Positions 25,650 to 51,760 of a stretch of DNA of 64,000 nucleotides are shown piece after piece (positions within the stretch are counted from its first letter, which is position 1; every line of letters begins with the position of its first letter). The stretch is from Podarcis raffonei. Taxonomy: Eukaryota > Chordata > Lepidosauria > Squamata > Lacertidae. The notes beneath the pieces were generated by a model. That model worked only from the letters and a program-made list of their open reading frames with translations, was not told where the DNA came from and did no database searches. The position numbers and the translations under genes were made by a program. The DNA lies in the NCBI RefSeq assembly GCF_027172205.1, contig NC_070604.1, positions 2,790,001-2,854,000 of the forward strand, given 5' to 3'.

Positions 25650-27695
25650 GCATGTCCACAAATTTGTTCCTAAATTATGGAGACAAAGACCCATGTTTTG
25701 TGCAGGGATTGAACTGCACAATGCTGGTACGTGGTTGAAAATTAAAGCTTTAAATTCTGAAAATCTAAAATTTCTCTAGTACTTTTGGAATGAGAGGTGT
25801 TGCATGAACAAGTTTTAAAAGGTGCTTTGGGGCTGTTTGTGTAGTGCTGTAGCATGGTATAAAATAGGCTTTTGGCAAGGAAACATCTTTCACAAACACA
25901 AAGGCCTCTTGGCATCTATCCCACTGAGGCAAGAGAGGTAGTGATACAGCCTTTGGGGCTGGTCTCCTAAAACAAGTATGTAGAGCCCTTTCCTATCATG
26001 AAGGGTACTCCATACGCTAAAGGTGTTATGGGTCTGCCAAATAAACCTGCTCCCAATGTCAATGTGTTGAGCATGGGCATCTGAAGGGGAAAGCCTATAC
26101 CTGTAGACCTCAGATTATCTAGGCTTCTGTGCATTCTGGAACTCTGCAATCACTGGGAAGTCTGTGTGTACAAAGGGTTGCACAGCTGCCCCACTGCATA
26201 TACCCCTGCTCAAGGGATGGACATTATTGATGAGGCTGCTCAATGTGTATCACATAGGTAGGGCCAGTAGCTGAGCCCCCTCAAAGTGTGGAACCCCCTT
26301 CACAAAAGTATCACACCAAAGTTTAGCATTTTAGCCATCACTACTTGCAAGGAATAGGCAAGAGAGCTGCCATGAGAGAAGGTGGAGGGCATTGCAGAGC
26401 CATCTTCATACCCCTTTACAGGTGAGGCTTGACATTGTCCTGTCTCCCCTCTGCTTCTGAAAGGTTCATTGACCTAAACAGAGAACAACTATTTTCTCTT
26501 AGCACACAGTAGCAGGCTGCATGCAGTGTATGAGGATCTCAGCATGATCACCTATGGAACAAATTATTTGCATTGGGCTGGAGGCCCTGGAAGGTAGAGT
26601 AGCTTTAGAAGGCAGGGGACAGAGTTCAAAAAGTCAGAAAAATTGGCTTTGAATGTCAGCTGTTCAGAGTTCTTGCCTGTCACCACGTGGACCATTCATG
26701 TCCCACTGAAGCCTTCTGATAAGCAATGAATAATCTGGAATTGTGCATTATGTAAAAGCAGCCTGCTCAACGAGGCCAATCTGCTGTATGCTTTGCTCTG
26801 GCTATGCCTGCTCCTATGTAATGACAAACTCAGCCCATATATGCATTGAAGCATAAAACACTCTGGATATTTTTAGAGCTCGCTTTGCATAAAATAGAGA
26901 GTTTTGAGCACAAATTGTATTTTACTATGGAGTCCTAGGCACTACAGTCTTCAAAATGCAACCTATTTTTATATCATCTGAGAAATCCACCCAAAGAGAG
27001 AAAGGGATTCTCCCAATTTGATTAAGGTAGCTAGACAAACCTGGTTAATTCTCACACAGTGATATATACAAAAGGGAGAGTATAAAATGTTTATGTAACC
27101 TTTCCTTCAGCGAGCTTAAATAATTAAATTTAATTCATTACATCACAACATCCCCTTGTTTGTACTGATTTTGCCCTTGATCTCTGTCGTTAGATACCCC
27201 CAACCATGTTATCCTCCTGGATGAGGGCACTGTGTTACATGGCTGAGTTCAGACAGTAGTATCGGGAGAATGATTTTCAGCCTCTTGGCAGTTAGTACCA
27301 CAGAGAACTATTTAATTCCCAATGCTGTTTAATATCAATAGGGAGACCCTGAGACTAGCCATTAGGCGACTGGGGCAAGGTGCCGTCAATATGCTGGTGA
27401 CAATATGCTCCCTGCAAGGCCCTTCCCACCTGGGGGCGGGCTCACCCTGCCCTACCTCAGCGACTCCTGGGAGACCAGAGGGACACTTACCAGCTGTGGG
27501 GGCTGAAGAGCCCCCACTCACTGGAACAACTCTGGGGTTGGGGCAAATGTCAAAAATGCTTTTAAATGTTTTTACATAAATGGTGGTTTTAAATTTTGGT
27601 TTATGGTTTGGTTTTTGTTCTGTTGGAGGTGGGATTAGCACTTAGTTGGGGCTGGGGATTAGTTTAATGTTTAATATAACTGTGATTAGTTTCCA
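25650..27695. other. Intergenic DNA, no gene seen
   Basis: Only short, featureless ORFs lie between the CR1 and L2 elements. Confidence 0.5.
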
Positions 27696-27699
27696 TTGT

Positions 27700-29365
27700 T
27701 TTATATGGTTTGTATTTGGTTCTTAAGGGGAGAGGGTCAGGGAAAATGGCTGGGGCAGGTTCCATGGGGGGGGGTGCACTGGGACAGCTGATCTCAGTGA
27801 GAAGGACTTATGCTAAGACCAGACCATGTCATTACCAAGGAGGCAGGCTTAGTCATTGTTTGAAGACTATCCCTGCCTCCGGGTATGGTCTTGACTAGAT
27901 GGATACTGGAATCAACAAGAGAGACCCACATGACCTGAAGGTGCTGCTGTGCAATGTCATGTCAATGATTCATAAGACCACTGCCATCCATGAATTGATT
28001 GTGGATAGAGGACTTGACCTGGCATGCATGACAGAGACTTGGTTGGATGAAGCAGATGGGCCTGTCCTTGCCGCTGCTTGTCCACCAGGTTTCTCGTATG
28101 CACAGCAACCCAGGTCACATTGGCGGGGCGGGTGTGTGTGTGGTTTGCAGTGATTTTTTAGGATGTCCCTAGTTTATACCAGATGTCCTATTGGGAAGAC
28201 CCAGTTCTCTGAGTGCATGTTCTGGAAGTTGGGCCATAAGGGCAGTACAAGATTCCTTTTGGTGTACCGACCTCCCTGCCCAAGCTGCTTCAGGTCATGG
28301 TGGATGTTCTCCTAGAGATACCTAGGGGATTTTAACATCCAGGCCAAGGTTGTAAGGTTATCCTTACAAGGGGTCGCTCGGGACTTTGTGGAAAGCATGG
28401 CCTCCATGGGGCTGTCCCTGAGTAAGTTTGGCCCAACTCATAGTCACAGACATGCCTTAGACTTGATGTTCACCTCTAGTGACGTGGGTGATCTGACACT
28501 AACTAAAAGCGAAACAAAAGAAGTGCCATGGTCAGATCACTTCCTGGTGCAACTGGATTTGTCTGTGACCCTTCCCCTCTACAGGGAGGTAGGACTGATT
28601 CAGATCGTTCGCCCCCCACCACTTAATGCATCTAAATGGTTTCCAGAGAGTGGTAGGGGATGTTTTATCCTATGTTGATGGCCTTTCAGCTGATTCCCTG
28701 ATGGCCCGCTGGAATGCAGAGTTATCCAGGGCTATCGACTGTCTGGCTCCGAAGCGCCCTCTCCGATTGCATGGAGCCTGGACAGCCCCGTGGTTCCCCA
28801 AGAGTTGAGGGCGATGAAACAATTGCTGAGACAGCTAGAGCGCTGGTGACGGGAAACTCATTCTGAATTGGACGGGACACAGGTTAGAGCTCAACGCTGA
28901 GCTTACCAAGTGGCGATGACGACAGCGGAGAGGACTTTCTTCACCGCCTCTATTGCATCTGCAGAAAACAGCAGCAGGAGACTCTTTCAGGTGGTTCGCA
29001 ATCTAATGGAACCACCTTTGCCATCAGGGCCTGGTAAAGACACCAATATCTCCCGCAATGATTTTGCAAAGTTTTTTGCAGCTAAAGTTGCTCAGTTTCG
29101 GAAAGAGGTAGACTCCACCATGGGAGCAGGGCTGGGGAGGAAGAGTGCTAGACTCCTGTCTAGTCAAGTTGCATGGGATCAATTCCAATCTGTTGCCTCC
29201 GAGGATGTGGACACGCTGCTTGGACGAGTGAAACTGACCACCTGCTCCTTGCCCATCCTGGCTCATAAAAGCGAGCTGGGAAGGGCTGGGCAATATTTGG
29301 TTGGAAGCTGCCCAGAGTAGCTGGGGGAAAGCAGCCAGGTGGGCAGGGTATAATTAATAAATTAT
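27700..29365 (+). mobile_element. L2 LINE, endonuclease part plus 3' tail, RT deleted
   Basis: It reads HDLKVLLCNVMSM, then LDLACMTETWLDEADGPVLA: an L2-type endonuclease. Downstream frames give HRHALDLMFTSS and SDHFLVQLDLSV, then the inter-domain linker. The linker runs directly into an L2 3' tail (GCCAGGTGGGCAGGGTATAA with ATT repeats) at about 29260-29365, so the RT is lost by internal deletion. Several frame changes are present. Confidence 0.8.
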
Positions 29366-29439
29366 TATTATGACACTCAGTTCTATGTTAGTTTGTTTAT
29401 TAATCCCCCGCAGCTGAGGCACCGTAGGTGATTCTTATG

Positions 29440-30010
29440 TCCAAGAAATTGTGCAACTGCCTGCTGTGGGCAGATTTGCATTTCTTCTGAAAGAGCAGAT
29501 GCGCAGTCTGGGATGGGCTTCTGAATCCAGTATTGTCATTGAAGGCTCAGCTGGCCTTGGTGGCTAGATGCTGCTTTTATCAGCTTTGGCTGGTACAACA
29601 TGTGCAGCCGTTCCTGGACAAGGATAGTTTGGCTACAACAGTCCAGGCATCGTAAACTTCAAGACTGGATTACGTCAGTGCATTCTATGTGGGGCTTCTT
29701 TCGTGGCTGACCTGGAAACTGCCAGTTAATAGAGAAGGCTCCAACCTGATTTTTGACAGGAGTAAGAGTCCTATTTGCACAATACACCTGTGTTCGAAAA
29801 TCTCACTGGCTGCCAATTTGCTACTGGGCCAAGTTCAAGGTGTTACTCTAGGTAAATAAAGCCCTTATTTATGTAAGAGCCTTACCCATAAGGCACCCAT
29901 TTGATAATTTCAGATGGCAGAACTGGCACTTTTACAAGTGCCACGTGAAGTCCATTCCACATTGCAAAGCGTCATTCCGTTAAGTGTGGCAGAATCTACT
30001 CTCTGAAACA
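29440..30010 (+). mobile_element. L2 LINE 3' region, old fragment
   Basis: Broken frames resemble the C-terminal part of L2 ORF2, for example CAGATGCGCAGTCTGGG and a degraded 'SLAANLLLGQVQGVTL' equivalent of the SLHWLP-IQFK-L region. It is heavily decayed. Confidence 0.55.
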
Positions 30011-30059
30011 CCTCCCTATTATACTAGGAACACACTTTCATTGTATTGTTTATGGCACC

Positions 30060-31370
30060 TATGTAATAAAAACTTTTGTTTGGGCACAGCTACCTAGACA
30101 TATAATATTATCTATATATTGGTATATTTTTGATCTACTTTTCAAAATAATATCAGTAGTGTCTTACGAATATTTTATATTGTTTTATGTAAAGCACTTA
30201 AGAGATTTTGAGTAAACACTATATCTCATTAAATAATGAGTTGTGTTTTAAATATATAACTTAATTCCGTGTTGGTCAATTGTTCTGTATTAAAAAATAA
30301 TAAATTTTTAGTTTTAATGAATTTATTGTACACTGCCTTGATGTTTTTTATGAGCGAGTGCTTTAGAAATATTCTCATTAATTAAATAAAAATGACAAGA
30401 TCCTGCTGACAGATATATCTACATACAGGTTTACATGCGTATCCACAGTTCATACAAATTAGGCTTCTATGTGGTTCTATCTAATTGAAAACGGGGGTGT
30501 GCTCCTGGTTGGGTGCATTAATATCCTGATCCTGTTGCGCACTCTCTTCAGTTAAGCACTTAGAATCATTGATGTGACTAGCACTGGCATTTATGAAGAC
30601 TGCCAGAGTGCAAAACACTGGTAATACTATTCGTAGAATGAAATAAAGTGCACTGACAAATATCACTCACCCACCATAATCAGCAAGGCATGCGTGACAA
30701 AAACATGGCACCCCACCAATAATTTTCAAATGCAGTTTCTTATTAACTGATTGGGAGAATGGTAACAAACTGAACTGGTGCCCTAGAACATGTCATAGTA
30801 TCATCAGCAATATAAAGGGGATCCTCATGGAAGTCTCCTGAAGATTTAAAAAATAGCTGCTATAGAGATGCACTTGCAACATTATAATTTCTTATCCTGT
30901 CTGTTGGGTTCCTGGAACAGACAGACTCTACAGGAAAGTATCTATTTTTTCTACTTCAGATTTCCAACTCTCTATTGATTTTCATGAGTATCTACTCTTA
31001 TAGCTCCATCTACAGGCTCAACTGGAAATTTTCATTTCCCAAGACCCATTGCAGGGAACTGATTCCACTTAAACAAGGAAATAGTTCAATTAAGCAATCA
31101 CTAATTTTCTGACTCAACTTTTTGTAACTGAATAAATATTGCCACTACACTGGGTGACATTACAGAACACCCTTATGTCCCTAATATTTTACTTAAGCTG
31201 TGTTCATACAGGTAGACTGTTTAGAGAATTGAAAGGGTTATTAGGAAGAACAACCCTCCTTTGTTTTACATTCTATCCAGGGCAGAGCTGCAAAATGCTG
31301 CCACTCAGACAGGAGAAAAAGTAGACTTGTACTGGTGTGTCTCTTCCATCATTCTGCCTTGCTCCATTTC
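30060..31370. other. AT-rich intergenic DNA
   Basis: No coding or mobile-element signature was recognised. Confidence 0.5.
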
Positions 31371-32000
31371 TCTCCTACCCAAGAGTGTAAGGTCCAACAT
31401 ATTCCTCAACTGCCTCACTGACAATTTCATTTCACAGATGGTGGAAGAAGCCATGAGAGGGTCATCTATCTTGGACCTGGTCCTCACCAACAGGGAGAAA
31501 CTACTGTATTTGACAAAGTGGAAGTACTGGAAACCTTGGGAAGAAGTGATCACATCCTCTTGCGTTTCATTATACACAGGCAAGGGAAAGCTGAGTGTAG
31601 TCAGACATGCACTTCAGACTTTAAAAAAGCTGATTCCAAAAGCTGTAAGAACTACTGGGTGTAGTACTATGGCCAGAAATACTCAAAGAGAAGGGAGTCC
31701 AAGTGAACTACTGAAGGTACAAATGCAGACAATTCCAATAAGAAAAATGTTAGGCATCGAAAGAAACCAGTGTGGCAGCATTAGGAGCTTGCAGATGAGC
31801 TGAGATTTAAGAAGGCATGTATAAGAAATGAAGAAAGAGTAGCCAACAGATGCAGGGAGAGGGTCAGGCAGGCCAAAGCTCCAAATGAGCTCAGGCTTGC
31901 AAGGGAGGTTAAAAATAATAAAAAAGGTTTCCTTGGCTATATTTGAAGCAAGAGGAAGAAGCAGCAAGTAGTAGGTCCTCTGTGTGCAGAGCACAGAGAA
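31371..32000 (+). mobile_element. CR1 LINE fragment, old
   Basis: It reads [21 protein letters not shown] then [11 protein letters not shown], the CR1 endonuclease region, and further on a KAPNELRLAREVKNNKKGF-like stretch. Several frame changes and deletions show age. It lies just downstream of the MDH1 3' UTR. Confidence 0.8.
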
Positions 32001-32090
32001 ATGCTATTATAATCTGTTTGAGCTTGCCGTAAAAGTATTGTATATTCTGTGCACGGTTGTACCTTCAAACCACTCTAGTTCCAGTTTTGC

Positions 32091-32663
32091 TTTATTTAAA
32101 AAAATGCACACAATCTGCTTTATGGTGAAGGTTGTGTTTTACATACTTTCCTAAAAGCAAGGTAAACAAAAAACCACAAAAGCTGCTTACTCAGCAACAT
32201 TTAATGTAATTTCCAGTAAAATTTGTGCATCAATGATGGTCAACATATGGTACATTCATTGTATGCAAAATGCATTTCCTACTTATGAGATTTTAATGGT
32301 AGAAATATAGGCTCTTGTGCACTTTGATAAAGACCAATGGTGGCTCTAATTGTACTTGATGAATAAAGTGCTAAAGCCCATTTCATAAAATCAGCTTTTA
32401 GCACTATATAGCTGGTTTTAGTGTAATTAAAGCTGAAAGGCTACTATCCTTCTAATGCACAATGCAATAACAAGAAGCAAACAGTAATAAATCAAGAAGA
32501 TTTGGTCAAGTGTGCAAACTACTTTCGAAACATGTTGTGTGATAACTTCATTACTAAGAGCACTCAATAACAGGCACAGATGTACCAACAAAGCAGGTAC
32601 TGACTGCTGCAGCGGGGCGGGGAAGACAACTGACGGATACAGTAATCGCATTTGATGCTGAAT
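32091..32663 (-). other. MDH1: MDH1 3' UTR with candidate poly(A) signals
   Basis: The DNA after the read-through frame has no further gene signal and should be 3' UTR. Candidate poly(A) signals on the minus strand are ATTAAA at 32292-32297, ATTAAA at 32200-32205 and AATAAA at 32091-32096. I cannot tell which is used. Confidence 0.45.
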
Positions 32664-32729
32664 TTAGAGACGACTTTTAGACTCCTCTGTGTTTAAGCCA
32701 TCTCCCGAAGCATCCTGAGCAGCACCTAG

Positions 32730-32732
<3 letters not shown>
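32664..32732 (-). other. MDH1: MDH1 stop-codon read-through extension with cryptic PTS1
   Basis: Seen: after the UGA, the next bases are CUA GGU, then an open frame of 21 codons that begins LGAAQDASGD and ends EESKSRL before a TAA at 32664-32666. Known: UGA CUA (G) is the high-readthrough context of vertebrate genes, and mammalian MDH1 makes an extended peroxisomal form (MDH1x) this way. The tripeptide SRL fits the PTS1 consensus [SAC]-[KRH]-[LM]. Inferred: this lizard MDH1 also yields a small peroxisome-targeted pool, useful for NAD(H) shuttling there. Confidence 0.8.
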
Positions 32733-46993
<14,261 letters not shown>

Positions 46994-47380
46994 GGCGGCG
47001 TCGACGGAAGAAGCGCGCACTCGCTCTCTCTCTCTCCTGACAGGTCACCTTCTCCCGAGCAGCAGTCGGCGGATACAGCAGAGAAGGCGGAGCTCCGAAA
47101 GAGCCACGCCCCACTCTCGTCTCCGCCTCTCGCTTTGCCACCTGGAAGTTGTAGTCCGTAGCCCCGGGACGGTATGTGGTGCGGAATCAAGGTTGCGGCC
47201 CAGGAGAACTACAAGGCCCAGGACGCACCGGAGCCGGCTTTTGCCCTCAGTCGTACGTCCGCTGAGGGAAGAGGTGGGCGGAGAGCGGGAGGAGGGAAGA
47301 CTCGGCTGGAGAGGAAAGGCTTTTGCCTTGACGTAGAAGTCACGCGCTTCTCGCCAGAGGAAAGGAGCTCGGCAGTTGTG

Positions 47381-47390
47381 GCGCATGCGC
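47381..47390. promoter_or_regulatory. NRF1-like site
   Basis: GCGCATGCGC is a perfect palindrome flanked by TG and AGA, matching the NRF1 consensus. It lies about 390 bp upstream of the MDH1 ATG. NRF1 drives many mitochondrial and energy-metabolism genes, which suits MDH1. Confidence 0.6.
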
Positions 47391-47599
47391 AGAAGGGGCC
47401 TGAAGGGCTCTCAAGGCGCGGGATTTGAGGCGCCCGGGAGTTTTGCTTGAAGTTCATGGATTTTAGCTGGCAGCGCGGATTTTAAGTAACAGCTTTCAAA
47501 CAATTTTCAGACGGAAAACTGAAAAAAACGAAGAGGGAGAAACTCAAAAACCAGGATGAAGTTTTATGGACGACAGTACATTCCCCTCAGATATACGAG

Positions 47600-47636
47600 C
47601 CCGGTCTTGGCTGGGGAGGGCGGGGTATAAATAAAA

Positions 47637-47700
<64 letters not shown>
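47600..47700 (+). repeat. L2 3' tail with (ATT)n microsatellite
   Basis: GGCTGGGGAGGGCGGGGTA is the L2 3' terminus. It is followed by about 20 ATT units. The repeat seeds a poly-Asn pseudo-ORF on the minus strand, which is not a gene. Confidence 0.85.
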
Positions 47701-47703
<3 letters not shown>

Positions 47704-47869
47704 AATTGTTCCTCTGAATTCCAGGTGGGGAGTGTGGAAATTATAAACAGTGACGTCCATAGCAAACTAAATGCCAAAAAGGACAGACAGTAACAGTTAA
47801 TGTTAACAGTGGGGGCTGCAAAAAAAAACCAGTTATTAACAGCACAAAAAATCTATCTTTGGTGAGGTG

Positions 47870-48002
47870 GCAGACTCTTCTTGGAGGTTTTAAGCAGAGG
47901 TTGGGTTGCAATCTGTCATGTATGATCTAGCTGAGATTCCTGCATTACAGGACTAGATGGCCCTCCGGGTCCCTTCCAACTCTACAATTCTATGATTCTA
48001 TT
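47870..48002 (+). mobile_element. CR1 LINE 3' end fragment
   Basis: Contains the conserved CR1 3' tail, with ACTAGATGGCCCTCCGGGTC followed by CTTCCAACTCTACAATTCTA and a terminal ATGATTCT repeat. Confidence 0.8.
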
Positions 48003-48004
48003 AT

Positions 48005-49575
48005 AAAGATACTTTGTTCCAGTTTGGCTTGCCATGGCAGAGGCTGCTCATTTCATCAGAGTCGTTTAGCACAGAATATTTTGAGGATGAAATGGGAGTA
48101 ATCATCCTCCCAACCCTGGCAGGACCAAAGGGGAGGGAATTTCACCCACAGATCGCCCAACACCTGCCCCCAATCCAGAAGGCATGAGGGGGCTGGGGAC
48201 GCTGGGTGGAAAGCATCGTGCGTCTCTTTGGCAACTCTCCAAAGCAAGAACTCCTGTTTTTTAAAATTAAAATTTGGACTTAATTAATGGGCATGCTCTG
48301 AGTGAGGGGAGATAAACTACTCTGCTAATTGATTCAGCCACTGAGGAGCTAAAGGATTTGAGTGGAAGAGGGGTTATCATCACAATGGAACTGGTATGTT
48401 GGAACAAAAGGGGGTGAGTCTTTTTTGCTTCTTTTTGATATACTTCGTATTTGCTATTTTACTTGGCAAATCTCCCTGGAAGGGACTGACTACCGATTGA
48501 TTATGCATGCAAGCGGGATTGGAGAATATTCTAATATTTAAGGCTCATTTTGACCTTATTATTAACTTTGTGGAAAAGATTTAGGAAGCTGCAATTAATT
48601 CTAATTGATCATTAAGAATGGAAGATGGGAATTGAGGCTTCTAGCCAAAGTATGGGCTTAACTGATCTGGACAGAGATAAAATGAAGAGGTTTGGAAATA
48701 TGCCTGGTACAATTGACAGAAAGTCAGATTTCTTCCATTTTGGGATGTGTCGCAGTTGATAATTACAGGCACGAAGAAGTAAAAATGAAAGACATGGAAG
48801 AAAATAAACACCCACACAGAAACATATTGTTTGATTTAACTCGCTTGCAAGACAAATTCAGAGGCTGAGAAAAATGAACAAAAGATTAACATTGGGTTGA
48901 TTTATGGGAATCACCTGGACTAACTTGGAGACGCAGCACAAATGTGAGATGATTGCTATCCCCCGACCTCAGAGCATGGGAAGTCAAACAAAGATTTCTA
49001 ATTTGGAATAATACATGGAATTATTTATTGACATTGTGCCCGTCCACTTCCGGTACTTGTTGAAATGAAGCAGAAGGGAAAAAAGGAAGAGAATTTTTGG
49101 TCTTGAACTTTATCATGACTATGGCTGGCTAGGACTATGATTTTGAAGTGAAAAAGCATTGGAAACAGACAGCTTGACCTTCTCATAAAAGCTTCTGCTG
49201 CGCAGCTCCTGTGACTCTTGAAGGAGACTGAAATTTCCAGGAACTCTTTCAATCTTACATTCTGCCACATTAATAGCCCAGTTTGGAGTTCTTCCCAATT
49301 GCTTTTTTATGTTTGCTACCCTTAATAATTAATTATGCAGACACTTGGCCACCTGACTACTCACCATTAATTTCAGATCATCCATGAAGACCGAAAACAG
49401 ATCCTGTGCGCACAGGGGTGAGGGGAGACAACTTCCATTCATTCACTGCGAGAACTGTCCATTTATTTCTATTCCATGCTTCCTGTACTTTAATCAGTTA
49501 CCAACTCTTAAGATGATCCACCCACTGATAGCAGACATCTAAGTTTGTTCAGGAGCCTTTGATGGGGATTTTGTC
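48005..49575. other. Probable WDPCP intron or intergenic, nothing recognised
   Basis: No exon or domain is seen. 48400-49300 has a decayed L1-like composition (reverse-strand phrases such as KIFCAKRL are not diagnostic). Confidence 0.4.
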
Positions 49576-49579
49576 AGAC

Positions 49580-50090
49580 CTTTAATAATAATAATTTATT
49601 ATTTGTACCCCGCCCATCTGGCTGGGTATCCCCAGCCACTCTGGGCGGCTTCCAACAAAACCCAAAAATACACTAAAATGTCATGCATTAAAAACTTCCC
49701 TGAACAGGGCTGCCTTCAGATATCTTCTGAATGTCAGGTAGTTGTTTATCTCTTTGACATCTGATGGGAGGGCATTCCACAGGGCGGGCGCCACTACCGA
49801 AAAGGCCCTCTGCCTGGTTCCCTATAGCTTTGCTTCTCTCAATGAGGGAACCGCCAGAAGGCCTTCGGTGCTGGACCTCAGCATCCGGGCAAAACGATGG
49901 GGTGGAGACGCTCCTTCAGGTATACTGGGCCGAGGCCGTTTAGGACTTTGAAGGTCAACACCAACTCCTTGAATTGTACTTGGAAACATACTGGGAGCCA
50001 ATGTAGGTCTTTCAAGACCGGTGTTATGTGGTCTCTTGGTTCATTTTGCTCAGTATTGTCCTTGTCTATGCTGGCTGACAGCAACTATCC
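49580..50090 (-). mobile_element. L2 LINE 3' end
   Basis: The minus strand reads GDHITPVLKDLHWLPVCFQV then FKELVLTFKVLNGLGPVYL, the L2 ORF2 C-terminus. It runs to the 3' tail with a GCCCAGAGTGGCTGGGG-type motif and (ATT)n at 49585-49600. Confidence 0.85.
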
Positions 50091-50184
50091 AGTGTCTTTC
50101 CCAACACTGACTAGAGATGCCAGGAACTGAATTTAGAATCTTCTGCAAGCAATGCAGATGCTGTACGGCTGAGTCTGCATACTC

Positions 50185-50325
50185 ACCTACATTTAAAGCA
50201 CATGATTCCCCTCAGAATTGAAGTTTGTTGAGGGTGCTGAGAATTGTAGCTTTGGGAGATAAAACGAATAGTTCCCAGGATTCTTTGGAGGAAGCCATGT
50301 GATTTAAATGTATGATATGTAAGTC
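50185..50325. repeat. Palindromic MITE, old copy
   Basis: The inverted arms CATTTAAAGCACATGATTCC and CCATGTGATTTAAATG surround a core with AGAATTGTAGCTTTGGGAG and AGTTCCCAGGATTC. Confidence 0.55.
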
Positions 50326-50805
50326 GCTGACATTACAGCCCTTTCTCAAATAAGTTTAAGATACTTCTAAGGAGATCTTATTCATTTCCTTTAATGTGAA
50401 ATAACACTGGAGTGGTTTGCAGACTGGCAAGTTGCACTTTTGAAAATATTGTTTCTCACGAAATAAAACTTAGCATGAAATTCCTGTCTGTTTCTACTTT
50501 TGGGGGCCTGGGGGCGGGAGGACGTGCTGGTGTCCAAACATAACTATGCTACTATCCTGATTTTTCCCATTTCTCTCTTTGGAGAGGAAAACAAGCTGTT
50601 AAATGCAGATGCCCTGTACACTCGAAGTCTCGAATTAGAGTGATACAAATCAGGACCAACTTAGACCGCAGTGCCAGCCATGGGTGTAGCCAGGATTTAT
50701 GGGGGGGGGGCTCCTAGTTATCTTGGTCAGTTAGTTGTTTTCATTTATTATCTTGACTGGGGGGCGGATGCCCCTCTGGCTCCGCCCATGGTGCCAACTG
50801 AAAAA

Positions 50806-51342
50806 GTGCCACTGTATTCTGCTCTGGTCAGACCTCACCTGGAGTACTGTGTCCAGTTCTGGGCACCACAGTTCAAGAAGGACACTGACAAACTGGAACG
50901 TGTCCAGAGGAGGGCAACCAAAATGGTCAAAGGCCTGGAAACGATGCCTTATGAGGAACGGCTAAGGGAGCTGGGCATGTTTAGCCTGGAGAAGAGGAGG
51001 TTAAGGGGTGATATGATAGCCATGTTCAAATATAGAAAAGGATGTCACATAGAGGAGGGAGAAAGGTTGTTTTCTGCTGCTCCAGAGAAGCGGACACGGA
51101 GCAATGGATCCAAACTACAAGAAAGAAGATTCCACCTAAACATTAGGAAGAACTTCCTGACAGTAAGAGCTGTTCGACAGTGGGATTTGCTGCCAAGGAG
51201 TGTGGTGGAGTCTCCTTCTTTGGAGGTCTTTAAGCAGAGGCTTGACAACCATATGTCAGGAGTGCTCTGATGGTGTTTCCTGCTTGGCAGGGGGTTGGAC
51301 TCGATGGCCCTTGTGGTTTCTTCCAACTCTATGATTCTATGA
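50806..51342 (+). mobile_element. CR1 LINE 3' end, young copy
   Basis: About 535 bp matching 25100-25640, with only about six substitutions and one fewer terminal ATGATTCT unit by eye. It encodes the C-terminal RT region. It is inserted directly at the left edge of a CpG island. Confidence 0.93.
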
Positions 51343-51760
51343 AAAAGACGGAGCCCGTGAGGACTTGCAGCGTTTCCTGTCTCTGCGCGCGCGCCAATGA
51401 ATCCCAGGCAGCCGCGGGCGGGTCCATTTGCTTTCCTGGCCGGGGAGCCTCTGCTTCGCCGGTTGCCAAGTGACGCCGAGAAAGCGCGCGCCGGGTGGAA
51501 GAGAAGGGGTCGCCGCCGCCGCCTTGCCTTTGCCTTCCTCCTCCTCCTCCTCCTCCTCGAATGGTGAGCGCTGCGGGAGACATTGTGCATTTCGGAGCAC
51601 CCAAAGAAACTCGCCTTCTTTGCTCTGCTCTTTTTCCCTCGCTTGTTATGTTTTTAGGGGCGGGCGGGGAGAGGAGCCCCCATCTGAGGACCTGCGAGGG
51701 CAAGAAGAGGCGGCGGGCCGGGGCTAGTCCCGAGTTCCTCGCGTAGCCGGATTTTGCTTT
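51340..51760. promoter_or_regulatory. Second CpG island, candidate promoter / first exon on plus strand
   Basis: CG-dense DNA starts abruptly at the 3' end of a young CR1 and runs about 420 bp. It has a CCAAT box at 51391-51395, a (CTC)n run at about 51535-51556, and then ATG at 51560-51562 immediately followed by the strong donor GTGAGC. That arrangement resembles a first exon coding only Met. It could be a WDPCP promoter or another transcript start. No protein is recognised. Confidence 0.4.

Noticed and set aside
1-32000. Search for UGP2 exons downstream of MDH1
   Set aside because: UGP2 is the next gene in mammals, but no UGP2 motif (for example GGLGTSMGCKGPKS) was recognised. The distance is large in mammals, so it probably lies outside the window.
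47544-47777. Poly-Asn ORF on the minus strand
   Set aside because: It is translation of the (ATT)n array behind an L2 tail.
51337-51746. Long ORFs across the second CpG island
   Set aside because: Same compositional effect, plus translation of the CTC run and the CR1 tail.
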